Of a DNA stretch of 64,000 bases, positions 1 through 9,115 are shown one piece after another. This DNA is from Acidobacteriota bacterium. GTDB lineage: Bacteria; Acidobacteriota; Thermoanaerobaculia; Multivoradales; Multivoraceae. The stretch spans positions 1 through 64,000 of the forward strand of contig JAPPCR010000009.1 in NCBI GenBank assembly GCA_028875725.1. Reading direction: 5' to 3'. The notes under the pieces are model-generated. The model was given only the letters and a program-made list of their open reading frames with translations, did no database searches and had not been told where the DNA came from. The position numbers and the translations under genes were made by a program. Position 1 is the stretch's first letter. Every line of letters begins with the position of its first letter.

Positions 1-1029
1 GGTGGAGGCCGCGATCTCACTGACTGTCCGGCCCTCCGCCAGCAGCGCGGCCACGCGGCTCTCGACCGGCGTCAGGTCGTACAACCTGGCGACCTGGCGC
101 GTATCGACGCTCTGCTTGCCGCCGCCTAGCCTCGTCAGCAGGACTTGCACGGACACGCCGCGAGAGTCGAAGGTCGTATGGTCCGGCGCTACCGGGCAGG
201 CACAAAGCAACAGCGGTTCGCTATCGGCCGGCCCACCGCAAGGATGGAGCGTCATCGAACCACCGACGCCCTTGCGGCAGCAAACGGAAAGAAGCCGGCC
301 CAGCCTCGCAGCCGAGTCCGAACCTGGCGCCGACAACTGACCGTCCCGCTGCAGGATGACTTCGCCGGTTGCGAGCAGTTCCCGAGCGGGGGCGTTCGCT
401 TCCAACACGCGACCGGTTCGGTCGAGGTAGAGCACCGCCAGACCGGATCGTTCGAGCAGACCGGTCAACGAAGCTTCTCTGGCGTCGGCCGACGCCAGCG
501 CCTAGCGAACCCGAACGAAATGCCGAACGTGACGCAGGAGACGCTCGACGACAGCGATCTGTTCGGAACTCCAAACGCGGCCCATCGGCGCCGACAGACA
601 CCAGTGGATGTCCGTGTCATGCACGCCCTCGAGGCGCACGACAGCCTGGTTGTTGCTGCCGACTCGGGGCAGGAAACCGCAGTACAACGGCGACGTCTTC
701 AGCTCGCGTTCGGTGAAGAGCTCCGTGTTGTGGACCAAACGTCCGTATGGCAGAGCCCGGAGGCGGGAACTGCGCTCATCTCGAGACGCGTAGTCCTGAA
801 CGTACGTCCGCTCCACGTCGTCGCGCGGCTCGCCGTGAATCAGGATTCGGCTGAACAGGAACTCCGAAGGCAACCCGCGCCGCGGAAGCACAGAGAGGTG
901 ACTGCCCTCGATGCGGGCTGCTTGGTCGATCAGCGCCGACGCAACAGGCCAGCGTTCCTCGTCGAGTGCTGCTTCCTGCAGCTCCCCGATAGCCCCCTCC
1001 AGCCGAGCAGCGACGGTGGCCACACTCAC
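1..1029 (-). pseudogene. LuxR-type regulator paralogue broken by in-frame amber
   Basis: Fourth member of the tandem LuxR-type family that fills the first 4.5 kb. A GTG start at 1029 opens a reading frame matching the N-terminal sensor region of its neighbours, including PRVGSNNQ and RDER motifs. It stops at a TAG at 502-504. The same frame then continues without another stop to base 1 and stays homologous to the paralogues (PAS-like stretch LLERSGLAVLYLDRTGRVLE, then the LLAEGRTVSEIAAST beginning of the HTH). The stop sits exactly where the paralogues carry Gln (CAG), for example Q182 of the next gene, so one C-to-T change explains it. The C-terminal HTH lies beyond the window. Either a recent pseudogene or a truncated sensor-only protein of 175 residues; a sequencing error is also possible. 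It starts 7 bp after the upstream paralogue ends. Confidence 0.75.
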
Positions 1030-1036
1030 AGCACCG

Positions 1037-2206
1037 CTACCGTGGCCGCTCTCCGGCGGCCATCGACAGCACGAGTCGCACAAGGTCCGACTGCCGATGG
1101 ACACCCAGCTTCGAGTGCAGGTTGCGCACGTGCCAGCGCACCGTGCTCTCCTTGCGGCCCGTGGACTCGGCAATCTCGCCCACCGTTCGGCCTTCCGCCA
1201 GCAGCACCGCCACCCCGCTCTCCGCGGCCGTCAGGTCGTACGCCTCCGCCAGCGACCGAGGATCGACGACGGGACCTGAGCCGGCCTCGGTCAGCAGCAG
1301 TTGCGCCGCGACGCCGCGCGTGTCGAAGCTCGTCAAGTCGGGACTCACTGGACAGGCCTGCAACGTCACCGGACCGGCATCGAGGGACTCACCGGTGGGC
1401 CGCACGGTCATCGAAGCGCCCACGCCGTCCAGGCAGCAGGCCGCAAGAAGCCGACCGAGCTTCGCATCGTCGCTGCGCCAGCGAGCACCCAGTTGACCGT
1501 CGCTCTTCGCGATCAGGCGGTCGCCGGCCCGCAACAGGGAACGGGCCGGCTCGTTGGCCTCCAGCACTCGCGCCCGGCTGTCCAGATGGATCACGCCGAG
1601 TCGCGTGCGATCGAGTAGTCCGGCCAGCGACTCGACCTGAGCGTTCGCAGCCGCCAGCGTCTGGCGCACATTGACGAACTGATGCACGTGAGGCAAGAGA
1701 TGGTTGACGACACCGATCTGCCGCGACGACCAGTCACGGTCCGGCCGCGCCGAAAGAACCCAGACGATGTGATTGCCATGGAGACCATTCAGCCGAACGT
1801 TCATCTGGTTGTTGCTGCCGAACCTGGGAAGGAAGTCGCGATAGACAGCCGACGTCCGTTGCTCGGTCGGCGTGTACACCTCCCTGTTGTGAAGCAATCG
1901 TCCATTCGGCCAAGCCTCGAAGCGACGAACGCGCTCGTCCCGGAACGCGTACTCCTCGATGTAGGTCCGCTCGGTCTCAGGGTCGGGTTCGCCTCGAACC
2001 AAACAACTGCTGAACAGGAACTCGAAGGAACCGCCCCGCCGCGCCATAACCACGAGGTGATTCGAAAAGCCTCCGACGGCATCTTCGATCCGTGCCGACA
2101 GGGCGCTCCACCGCCTTTCGTCGAGAGCCGCCTGCTGCAGGCACCCAACGATTTCCTCCAGCCCGGAGGCAGCGGTCGCGGGGCCGCGCGGCGCCTTCGC
2201 GGTCAC
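1037..2206 (-). CDS. LuxR-type transcriptional regulator with novel N-terminal sensor
   Basis: 389-residue regulator. Residues 325-380 form a LuxR/GerE-type helix-turn-helix containing RKESTVRWHVRNLHSKLG, which binds DNA in this superfamily. Residues about 190-225 look PAS-like (LGVIHLDSRARVLEANEPA). The N-terminal 180 residues hold a block conserved in all four paralogues (RDER near 90, RLLHN, FLPRFGSNNQ at 125-134) that I cannot assign to a known ligand domain. The GTG start at 2206 overlaps the TGA of the preceding paralogue (GTGA), so the two are probably translationally coupled. The gene ends in TAG, which shows that TAG is a normal stop in this genome. The ligand and target genes are unknown; the nearby TonB receptor is a candidate target by position only. 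Confidence 0.85.
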   Translation of the reverse strand: MTAKAPRGPATAASGLEEIVGCLQQAALDERRWSALSARIEDAVGGFSNHLVVMARRGGSFEFLFSSCLVRGEPDPETERTYIEEYAFRDERVRRFEAWPNGRLLHNREVYTPTEQRTSAVYRDFLPRFGSNNQMNVRLNGLHGNHIVWVLSARPDRDWSSRQIGVVNHLLPHVHQFVNVRQTLAAANAQVESLAGLLDRTRLGVIHLDSRARVLEANEPARSLLRAGDRLIAKSDGQLGARWRSDDAKLGRLLAACCLDGVGASMTVRPTGESLDAGPVTLQACPVSPDLTSFDTRGVAAQLLLTEAGSGPVVDPRSLAEAYDLTAAESGVAVLLAEGRTVGEIAESTGRKESTVRWHVRNLHSKLGVHRQSDLVRLVLSMAAGERPR

Positions 2207-3372
2207 TGCTCCGCCGGCGCCGCAACGGCCGTCGACAGCACGAGGCGCACCAGGTCCGCCTGGCGATGGACGCCCAGCTTGGAGTGGAGGTTGCGGACGT
2301 GCCAGCGCACCGTGCTCTCCTTGCGGCCGGTGGTCGCCGCAATCTCGCTTACCGCCGCGCCCTCGGCCAGCAGCGCAGCCACCCGGCTCTCGGTCTCCGT
2401 GAGGTCATAGGTCACCGCGATGGGTGCGGGATCGATCGGTCCAACGGAGTGTGGTTCGGTCAGCAGTACCCGGGCGGCCACACCCCGAGTGTCCCAGTTC
2501 GTCAGGTCGGAAGGCACCGGAGAAGCGTGTAGCACCACCGGACCCGCGATGGAATCGTCGCAAGACGGACGGATCGTCATCGATCCGCCCACGCCCTCGC
2601 GACAGCAGGACGCAAGCAATCGGCCGAGCTTTGCGTCGTCGCTGCGCCAGCGGGCCCTCAGCCTGCCACTTCGCTCCCTCAAGCAACGCCCCGTGGCAAG
2701 CAGGCGACGTCCATGCGTGTTCACTTCCAACACGCGGGCCCGTTGATCAAGGAGGACGGCGCCCAGACCGATCGTCCCCATCAACTCGGTCAGCGAGGCG
2801 TCGCGGGCGTCCGCAACTGCCAGTGCTTGCCGGACACGCACGAAGTGGGCCGCGTGCGGAAGGAGACGCTCCAGGAAAGCCACCTGCTCCGACGTCCAAT
2901 CAAGGCCAGCGGCTTTCGTCAAGGCCCAGACGATGTCGGTGTCGTGGAGTCCGTCAAGGCGCACGTTCAACTGATTGTTGGACCCGACCCGGGGAAGAAA
3001 GCTGCAGTAGACCGGCGACGTTCTCTGCTCCTGTTCCGTGTAGATCCGCCGGTTGTGCACCAGGCGCGCGTTCGGCAGATCCCGCAGCCGAGGCAAGCGT
3101 TCATCCCGGAATCCATACTCCTTGACGTAGAGCTCTTCGGCTTCTCCCATCGGTTCTCCGCGGAACAGACCCCGGCTGAACCGATACTCCGGAACGGAAC
3201 GCCGTCCGGTCAGCACGACCAGGTGGCTGCCCATCAGGTCGCAAACGTCGTCAAGGGATCGTGAGACCTTTGCCCAACAGTCTTCGTCGAACGCCGCCTC
3301 CTGCAAGCCTGCGACGATTCCCTCGAAGCGAGACGCCGCAGCGGACCCGCCAGACCGTGCCCTGACAATCAC
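2203..3372 (-). CDS. LuxR-type transcriptional regulator with novel N-terminal sensor
   Basis: Second intact member of the tandem family, 389 residues with a GTG start at 3372 that overlaps the TGA of the upstream paralogue by 4 bp. A longer open frame reaches upstream, but that part only shadows the upstream gene's HTH region and lacks family homology. The conserved order is an N-terminal block with FLPRVGSNNQLNVRLDG, a PAS-like middle (LGAVLLDQRARVLEVNTHG) and a C-terminal LuxR HTH with the same recognition segment as its neighbours. No receiver domain, so a one-component regulator is likely. The near-identical HTH suggests that the paralogues read the same operators while differing in the sensory half. 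Confidence 0.85.
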   Translation of the reverse strand: MIVRARSGGSAAASRFEGIVAGLQEAAFDEDCWAKVSRSLDDVCDLMGSHLVVLTGRRSVPEYRFSRGLFRGEPMGEAEELYVKEYGFRDERLPRLRDLPNARLVHNRRIYTEQEQRTSPVYCSFLPRVGSNNQLNVRLDGLHDTDIVWALTKAAGLDWTSEQVAFLERLLPHAAHFVRVRQALAVADARDASLTELMGTIGLGAVLLDQRARVLEVNTHGRRLLATGRCLRERSGRLRARWRSDDAKLGRLLASCCREGVGGSMTIRPSCDDSIAGPVVLHASPVPSDLTNWDTRGVAARVLLTEPHSVGPIDPAPIAVTYDLTETESRVAALLAEGAAVSEIAATTGRKESTVRWHVRNLHSKLGVHRQADLVRLVLSTAVAAPAEQ

Positions 3373-4523
3373 TGCTGCCTTCCCGGATGCGTTTCTTCGT
3401 CCTCCGAGCCCACGCGCCGAACCGGCGGCGTCGCAGCCGCGGTCGAGAGCACGAGGCGCACCAGATCCGCCTGACGATGAACACCCAGCTTCGAGTGCAG
3501 GTTGCGGATGTGCCAGCGGACCGTGCTCTCCTTCCGACCCGTAGAGACGGCGATCTCGCCGACCGTACGGCCTTCCGCCAGCCACGCCGCCATCTCGCTC
3601 TCTGTCGGCGTCAAGCCGAGGGCCGCGGCCACGGGACCTGGATCGATCGGTCCGATAGAGCGAGGCTCGGTCAGCAGCACATGCGCAGCGACGCCGCGGG
3701 TGTCCCAACACCCCCGGTCAGGCGGGATCGGACAGGCATGCAGCACGAGCGGCCCGTCAAGGGCCTGGAGGCTCATCGAACCGCCGACGCCATCCCGGCA
3801 GGCGGCGGTGAGCAACTTGTTCAGCTTCGCGCCGTCCGCCCGCCAACGGGCTCGGAGCCGGCCGCCGCGTTCCGACAGGCAACGCCCCGCCTGCAGTATG
3901 GAACGCCCCTGCGCGTTCACTTCCAGCACGCGGCCCCTTCCGTCGAGGAAGACCACGCCCAGGCCGGCACTGTCGATCAGTCCAGCGAGGGACGTGGTAC
4001 GGGTATCCGCTTCCGCCAGGGCCTGGCGTACGTTGACGAAGTGCTCGACATGGGGCAGCAAGCCGTTCAGGAGTGCGATGTGACCGGACGTCCAGTCACT
4101 GGAAGCCTCTCGAGTCAGCACCCAGACGATCTCGCTGTCGTTCCGGCCCGCCAAGCGCACGTTCAACTGGTTGTTCGAGCCGATGCGGGGAAGAACACCG
4201 GCGTACACGGGCGAGGTTTTCTGCTCGCGAGCGGTGTAGATCTCCGTGTTGTGGATCAGGCGCGCGTAGGGCAAGTCGGCCAGACGCGGCACGCGCTCGT
4301 CCCGAAACGCACACTCTTCAACATAGATGCGCTCGGCTTCTTCGTCAGCCACCCCGCGCCTCAGGAGCTGGCTGAATCGGAACGGCCAGGCCTCCCCAGA
4401 ATCGGAGAGGACCGCCAGGTGGCTGGCCATCGCTCCGCAAGCGTCGTCGACTGCAGCCGAAGCAGCCGCCCAGCGGTCCTCGTCGAACGCCGCCTCCTGG
4501 AGCGTGGCTACGATGCTCGCCAT
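3369..4523 (-). CDS. LuxR-type transcriptional regulator, first gene of tandem cluster
   Basis: Promoter-proximal member of the family. The chosen ATG at 4523 has a strong AGGAGG four bases upstream and gives 384 residues; a GTG at 4580 would add 19 residues and restore more N-terminal alignment to the paralogues, so the start is not certain. It shows the family features: RDERVPRLADLPYARLIHN, VLPRIGSNNQLNVRLAG, a PAS-like middle and the C-terminal HTH with RKESTVRWHIRNLHSKLG (one V-to-I change from the others). It is divergent from the TonB-dependent receptor across about 235 bp, the most likely place for the promoter that drives the whole regulator run. Confidence 0.85.
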   Translation of the reverse strand: MASIVATLQEAAFDEDRWAAASAAVDDACGAMASHLAVLSDSGEAWPFRFSQLLRRGVADEEAERIYVEECAFRDERVPRLADLPYARLIHNTEIYTAREQKTSPVYAGVLPRIGSNNQLNVRLAGRNDSEIVWVLTREASSDWTSGHIALLNGLLPHVEHFVNVRQALAEADTRTTSLAGLIDSAGLGVVFLDGRGRVLEVNAQGRSILQAGRCLSERGGRLRARWRADGAKLNKLLTAACRDGVGGSMSLQALDGPLVLHACPIPPDRGCWDTRGVAAHVLLTEPRSIGPIDPGPVAAALGLTPTESEMAAWLAEGRTVGEIAVSTGRKESTVRWHIRNLHSKLGVHRQADLVRLVLSTAAATPPVRRVGSEDEETHPGRQQ

Positions 4524-4592
4524 CCGGCCTCCTGCGCCCGCCCCGGTCGAAGGCGCAGTCGTGCGAAGTGCAGCCGCCACACGGGGCTTGCT

Positions 4593-4637
4593 TGACCCTG
4601 ACCCAAGGCTGACGCGATGCTGACTCAAAGGCTTGAC
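4593..4637. promoter_or_regulatory. Phased TGAC repeat array in divergent intergenic region
   Basis: Between the LuxR-type run and the TonB receptor, TGAC occurs five times in 45 bp, starting at 4593, 4599, 4610, 4621 and 4634. Three of these are exactly 11 bp apart, about one helical turn, and AAGGCTGAC / AAGGCTTGAC form an imperfect direct repeat. This is what an operator array for a helix-turn-helix regulator could look like. No convincing -10 box was found for the receptor gene. Whether the LuxR paralogues bind here is inference. Confidence 0.35.
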
Positions 4638-4758
4638 TCTCAGCGTAGCGACGCCCACCAGTCGCCCGCAATACTCCCAACTGGGAGATCCGGACAGGGC
4701 GTTCGCCATCACAAGACGCGACCGTGCGCCGGCTGCGAGCGGCGATAGGGTCCGCCAA

Positions 4759-7700
4759 ATGCGTAACCGTCTGCTTCTCGCGATTGCCGGTCTGGCCCTG
4801 GGCCTCGCCGCAACGGCCATCCCCGCAGCCGCCCAATCCGAGGCGACGACCGGCATCATCCGCGGCACGGTCCGCGGGCCCGACGGCGCCACCGTCGGGG
4901 GCGCCCTGGTTCTCATCCAGCACGCCGAGACCGGGTTCACGACATCCGTGGAGACCACAGCGGGAGGGACCTTCGCCCGCACTCTGCTGCCGCTCGGAAC
5001 GTACGAACTGATCGTGACCAGGGACGACGAGGGACTGATGGAGCGGCTCGCCGGCCTGACCCTTCGCGTCGGCGAGAGCCTGAACCTCGACATCGAACTC
5101 AAGGAGGTCGTCGCCGAGGAGATCACGGTGTCAACGGACGCCTACGGCACGGCGGCCACCGAAGACGTTACGACCTCCCAGCGGCTCTCCGACGAGGTGA
5201 TCGAGGGCCTGCCGGTGAACGGCCGCAACTTCTTCGACCTGACCCTGCTGACCCCGGGGGCCTCGCTCTCCCAGGGGCCGGACGGCGACGAACTGAACAT
5301 CAGCGGCCAGCGCGGCATCTTCAACAACTTCATCGTCGACGGCGCCGACTTCAACAACTCCTTCTTCGGCGAGCAACGCGGCGGCCAGCGTCCGGCCTTC
5401 ACCTTCAACCAGGACGCGATCCAGGAGATGGTGGTCATCAACCAGGGCGCGACGGCCGAGTTCGGCCGGTCGGCCGGCGGCTTCGTCAACGTGATCACGA
5501 AGTCCGGCACGAACGAGCTCGAGGGCACGCTGCACACGTTCCGGCAATGGGACGGGATCTCGTCCGAGCATCCTTCCGGTGAGGCGGCGAAGCCGGAGTT
5601 CGAGCGGCTGCAGTACGGCTTCACGCTCGGCGGGCCGGTCAAGCGGGAGCGCGTGTTCTTCTTCGGCGCGTACGACGAGCAGGACGCTTCGGAGACCAAG
5701 CAGCTCGTGCGCGGCGTCGCCGGGCCCGCCAACCTCGAGCGGCTCGACCGTTTCCTGCAGGACCGCTGGCCCGGCCTCTTCGACGACGAGTTCGGGCCCA
5801 TCGAGCGCAGCGACGACAACCGCGCCCTGATCGCCAAGCTGGACTTCAACCTGAACGAGAGTCACCAGGCGTCGGTCAAGTACAACTACACCTGGTCGGA
5901 GCAGGAGAACGGCACGTTCGACGTCGACTCCTGGGGCCTGTCGGCGAACGGCATCGAGCAGGACTACTCGCACGCCGTCAACCTCAGCCTGCGCTCCCTC
6001 CTCAGCAACCGGACCTCGAACGAACTGCGCCTCCAATGGGCTCGCGAGCACCGTCCGCGGCGCTACGGCGGGCCGCTCCAGCCGGGAGTCGAGCCGCCGC
6101 CCCAGCCGCCCTACATGGCTCTGGGCGGCCGGCCCTTTCCGGACATCGCGATGGACTTCGCGGACGGCTTCCGCATCGGTCTGCCTTTCTTCCTGCCGAT
6201 CGGCGCCGACGCGGCGGACGACCGGAAGCAGCTCGTCGACAACGTCTCGACGCTGCTCGGCGATCACCTGGTCAAGGCGGGGATCGAGGCGAACCGGACC
6301 GGCATCGCCCAGCAATTCCTGGGCTTCGGCAACAGCCGCTACATCTTCGACTCGGTGGACGGCTTCATCAACTTCATGGAACAGGGCAACCACTACGTGA
6401 CCTGCTCCGACGGCACGAGCAGCGCCGCCGGCCACTGCCCACCGGGAACCGGGATCACCGGACCGGTCCTGCTCTACCTGCAGGCCGCGACCGTTCCCGG
6501 CATTCCGCCGGAAGACCTGGGCAAGCAGGCATTCGACGTCGACGAAGTCGGTCTCTTCCTCCAGGACACCTGGCAGGCGAGCGAACGGATCGTCCTGAAT
6601 CTCGGGGTGCGCTGGGAGGGAACCTGGAATCCGGACCCGCTGATCGCCCCGCGCGACACCTGGTTCGCGCCCTACCTGGACGATCCGCGGTTCCCTTCGG
6701 ACGGCACGATCCCCGACGATCTCGACAACTTCCAGCCCCGCCTCGGCCTGGTGTGGGACGCCTCGGGCGACGGCTCCAACGTGCTGCGGCTGAACGCCGG
6801 CTCCTACGTGTCGCGCATCCCCAGCCTGGTCCTGGCAGGTCCGCGCACGACGAACGGCGCCTTCCAGCAGGTCCTGTTCAGGAGCAGCGCCGCCTCGCCG
6901 GCGCTGGGCCCGGTACCGCCCATCGACCAGCAGATCGACGGCTCGGACACGGTTCCCTTCCTGCCCGACATCACCGTCGTCGACCGGGACCTGGAACTGC
7001 CGGAGACCTGGTCATTCGGCGCGGGCTTCGAGCGCCGGCTGGGCCGTGGCGTGACGGCCGAGCTCTCCTACCAGCACGCGCGAACCGACGAGCTGTTCCG
7101 CTTCGTGGACCGCAACCACCCGGGTTTCGGCGCGCCCTTCGGCATCGGCACCCATCCGGGCGGCGGCGGCATCAATGTCCTGAACAACACGGAAAGCTCG
7201 GCGCGCTCCCGCTACCACGGCCTGACCGCCACCCTGCGCGGGCGGGGCGCCTTCGACGGCCTGCTCACGTTCGAGGTGAACTACACCCTCAGCCGGGATC
7301 GCTCCGACGACGACAACGAGCGGGACCCCTTCACGTTCCGCTACGCCGATCCGACGAACCTCGGACCCGAGTTCGGCTGGTCCGACCGCGACCGCCGGCA
7401 CCAGGTCGCGGGCTATCTGCTCTTCGCCCTGCCCGGCGAGGTCCAGTTCAGCAACGTGTTCCGCTACCTCTCGGCCTCGCCCGTGTCGGAATCCTGCGCG
7501 GAACCCGGTCGAAGAGCCGCCCAGCCGTCCGACCGCATCTGCGCAGGCGGGCGCATCCTCCAGCGGAACACGCTACGCCGCGACAACGACTTCCTGACCT
7601 GGGACGTCCGGCTTTCGCGCCCATTCACCCTCGGGCCCGGCATCACGCTCGAACCGGTCTTCGAGATCTTCAACCTGACGAACGCCGACAACCGCCTCGA

Positions 7701-7800
7701 CGCCTCCCAGGGCTCCCTGCTCTTCAACTTCGACGGCACGATCCGCAGTGGCCTCGGCGACAGCCGCCGCGGCCAGATCGGCCTGCACCTTCACTTCTGA
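4759..7800 (+). CDS. TonB-dependent receptor, carboxypeptidase-regulatory-like N-terminus
   Basis: Outer-membrane receptor of 1013 residues. The ATG at 4759 starts a clear signal peptide (LLLAIAGLALGLAATAIPA, cleavage near AAAQ). Residues about 30-110 form a carboxypeptidase-regulatory-like beta-sandwich (GIIRGTVRGPDGATVGGA). A plug domain follows (GLPVNGRNFFDLTLLTPG, then FNNFIVDGADFNNSFFG and FGRSAGGFVNVITKSGTNE), and then a long barrel ending in LHLHF with a terminal aromatic residue. Proteins of this architecture import or export bulky substrates using TonB energy; the substrate here cannot be read from sequence. There is no SusD-like partner next to it. Two cysteine pairs occur in probable extracellular loops. 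It faces the LuxR-type cluster divergently, which makes co-regulation plausible. The downstream gene is convergent 18 bp away. Confidence 0.9.
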   Translation: MRNRLLLAIAGLALGLAATAIPAAAQSEATTGIIRGTVRGPDGATVGGALVLIQHAETGFTTSVETTAGGTFARTLLPLGTYELIVTRDDEGLMERLAGLTLRVGESLNLDIELKEVVAEEITVSTDAYGTAATEDVTTSQRLSDEVIEGLPVNGRNFFDLTLLTPGASLSQGPDGDELNISGQRGIFNNFIVDGADFNNSFFGEQRGGQRPAFTFNQDAIQEMVVINQGATAEFGRSAGGFVNVITKSGTNELEGTLHTFRQWDGISSEHPSGEAAKPEFERLQYGFTLGGPVKRERVFFFGAYDEQDASETKQLVRGVAGPANLERLDRFLQDRWPGLFDDEFGPIERSDDNRALIAKLDFNLNESHQASVKYNYTWSEQENGTFDVDSWGLSANGIEQDYSHAVNLSLRSLLSNRTSNELRLQWAREHRPRRYGGPLQPGVEPPPQPPYMALGGRPFPDIAMDFADGFRIGLPFFLPIGADAADDRKQLVDNVSTLLGDHLVKAGIEANRTGIAQQFLGFGNSRYIFDSVDGFINFMEQGNHYVTCSDGTSSAAGHCPPGTGITGPVLLYLQAATVPGIPPEDLGKQAFDVDEVGLFLQDTWQASERIVLNLGVRWEGTWNPDPLIAPRDTWFAPYLDDPRFPSDGTIPDDLDNFQPRLGLVWDASGDGSNVLRLNAGSYVSRIPSLVLAGPRTTNGAFQQVLFRSSAASPALGPVPPIDQQIDGSDTVPFLPDITVVDRDLELPETWSFGAGFERRLGRGVTAELSYQHARTDELFRFVDRNHPGFGAPFGIGTHPGGGGINVLNNTESSARSRYHGLTATLRGRGAFDGLLTFEVNYTLSRDRSDDDNERDPFTFRYADPTNLGPEFGWSDRDRRHQVAGYLLFALPGEVQFSNVFRYLSASPVSESCAEPGRRAAQPSDRICAGGRILQRNTLRRDNDFLTWDVRLSRPFTLGPGITLEPVFEIFNLTNADNRLDASQGSLLFNFDGTIRSGLGDSRRGQIGLHLHF

Positions 7801-7818
7801 AGGGGCGCTGTCGAGGGC

Positions 7819-8997
7819 TCAGGCTCCGAGGATCCGCAGCTCCCTCGGCGACGACGTGAGCAGGTCGCAGCCCTCCGCGGTGACGCGTACGTTGTCCTCG
7901 ATCCGCACGCCGCCCCAACCTTCGAGATAGAGGCCCGGCTCGATGGTGAACACGGCCCCCTCCTCGACAACGTCGGTGTTGCCCGCCATGACGGACGGCG
8001 GCTCGTGGATCTCCAGACCCAGGCCGTGCCCGGTGCGATGGGTCATGAACTCCTTGAAGCGCGCGGCGCGCAGGTTCGCCTGGCAGTTCTTGTGGACGTA
8101 GTCGTAGGTGACGCCGGGACGTGAGGCCGCCACTCCGCGGATGTTCGCCTGCAGCACGGCCTCGTAGACCTCCCGCATGCGGTCCGTCGGCGAGCCGCTG
8201 ACGACGAACGTGCGGGTGATGTCGCAGTGGTAGCCGTCGAACGACGTGCCGAAGTCGATCAGCAGGAACTCGCCCTCCTCCATCTGCCGCTCGTCGGGGA
8301 CTCCGTGGGGCAGCGCGCTCTTCGGACCGCTGAGAACGATCGGGCCAAAGGAGATGCCGCCTCCGCCGCGGCGCAGCAGCTCACTCGAGAGCTTGGCCGC
8401 GATCTCGCGCTCGGTGCGTCCCGGCTTGACGTCCCGCAGCGTGAACTCGAGCGCCGCCTCGGCGATCTTCGACGCCTGCTGGATCGCTTTCGCCTCCTCG
8501 TCGCTCTTCTTGAGCCGCAGTTCGCTCACGATCGATTCGGCGCTTTCGAGCCTCGCCTTCGGAAGCTCGCGGGACAGGTGCTGGACTTCCATGAAGCGCA
8601 GGCTGAGCGGTTCGACCGCCACCCGCGCCGCCTTCCCGAGATCCTTGAACGCGGCGGCCGCGGCTTTCTCCGGACCGTCCGCGTCGTCCCAGAGATGCAC
8701 CGACTCGACCGCTGGCGCAACGCTCCGGAAGTTCGCCTCCTCCAGCGCGGGAACGATGGCCACCGGAGCGTCGGCGGTCGGCACGACGAGCAGGAAGAGC
8801 CGCTCGTGCCCGTCGAAGTGGTGGCCCAGGAGCCATCTCAACGTAGCTCCCGGCGTCAGCACCACGGCGTCGGCGCCGGATGAAGCCGCGGCCTGCCGCA
8901 ATTGCTCGAGACGCACGGCATCGCGGCTCGAGGGCCTCGCTGCGCCGGCGTCCTCGGTCCCTTCCGCGAGCCCTTCTGCCACCGTGTCGTCGCCCAT
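7819..8997 (-). CDS. M24 family Xaa-Pro aminopeptidase-like protein
   Basis: 392-residue cytoplasmic metallopeptidase of the M24 (pita-bread) family, expected to remove the N-terminal residue of peptides with proline in second position. The C-terminal catalytic domain shows the dinuclear metal ligands D248 (LLIDFG), D259 (CDITRTF), H324 (HRTGHGLG), E353 (TIEPGLY) and E367 (VRIEDN). The N-terminal 130 residues fit the creatinase/prolidase N-terminal domain. The length is normal for the short PepQ/PepP-like group. An acidic N-terminal stretch of about 25 residues is extra. The gene is divergent from the acyl-CoA dehydrogenase pair over 118 bp. Substrate specificity (prolidase versus aminopeptidase P) cannot be separated here. 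Confidence 0.88.
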   Translation of the reverse strand: MGDDTVAEGLAEGTEDAGAARPSSRDAVRLEQLRQAAASSGADAVVLTPGATLRWLLGHHFDGHERLFLLVVPTADAPVAIVPALEEANFRSVAPAVESVHLWDDADGPEKAAAAAFKDLGKAARVAVEPLSLRFMEVQHLSRELPKARLESAESIVSELRLKKSDEEAKAIQQASKIAEAALEFTLRDVKPGRTEREIAAKLSSELLRRGGGGISFGPIVLSGPKSALPHGVPDERQMEEGEFLLIDFGTSFDGYHCDITRTFVVSGSPTDRMREVYEAVLQANIRGVAASRPGVTYDYVHKNCQANLRAARFKEFMTHRTGHGLGLEIHEPPSVMAGNTDVVEEGAVFTIEPGLYLEGWGGVRIEDNVRVTAEGCDLLTSSPRELRILGA

Positions 8998-9115
8998 CTT
9001 GTCGTCGCCACCCTTCCCGAGGTTGTCCTTCGACGGAGTGTCGAACCCGACAGCTTACTCCGAACGCTCCAGGGTGCTGACGAGGACCCCCGGGCGCGAT
9101 AAAGTCGCGCCCATC

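Noticed and set aside
502..504. TAG recoded as glutamine
   Set aside because: glnA, ybeY-era and the neighbouring LuxR gene all end at TAG, so reassignment is unlikely.
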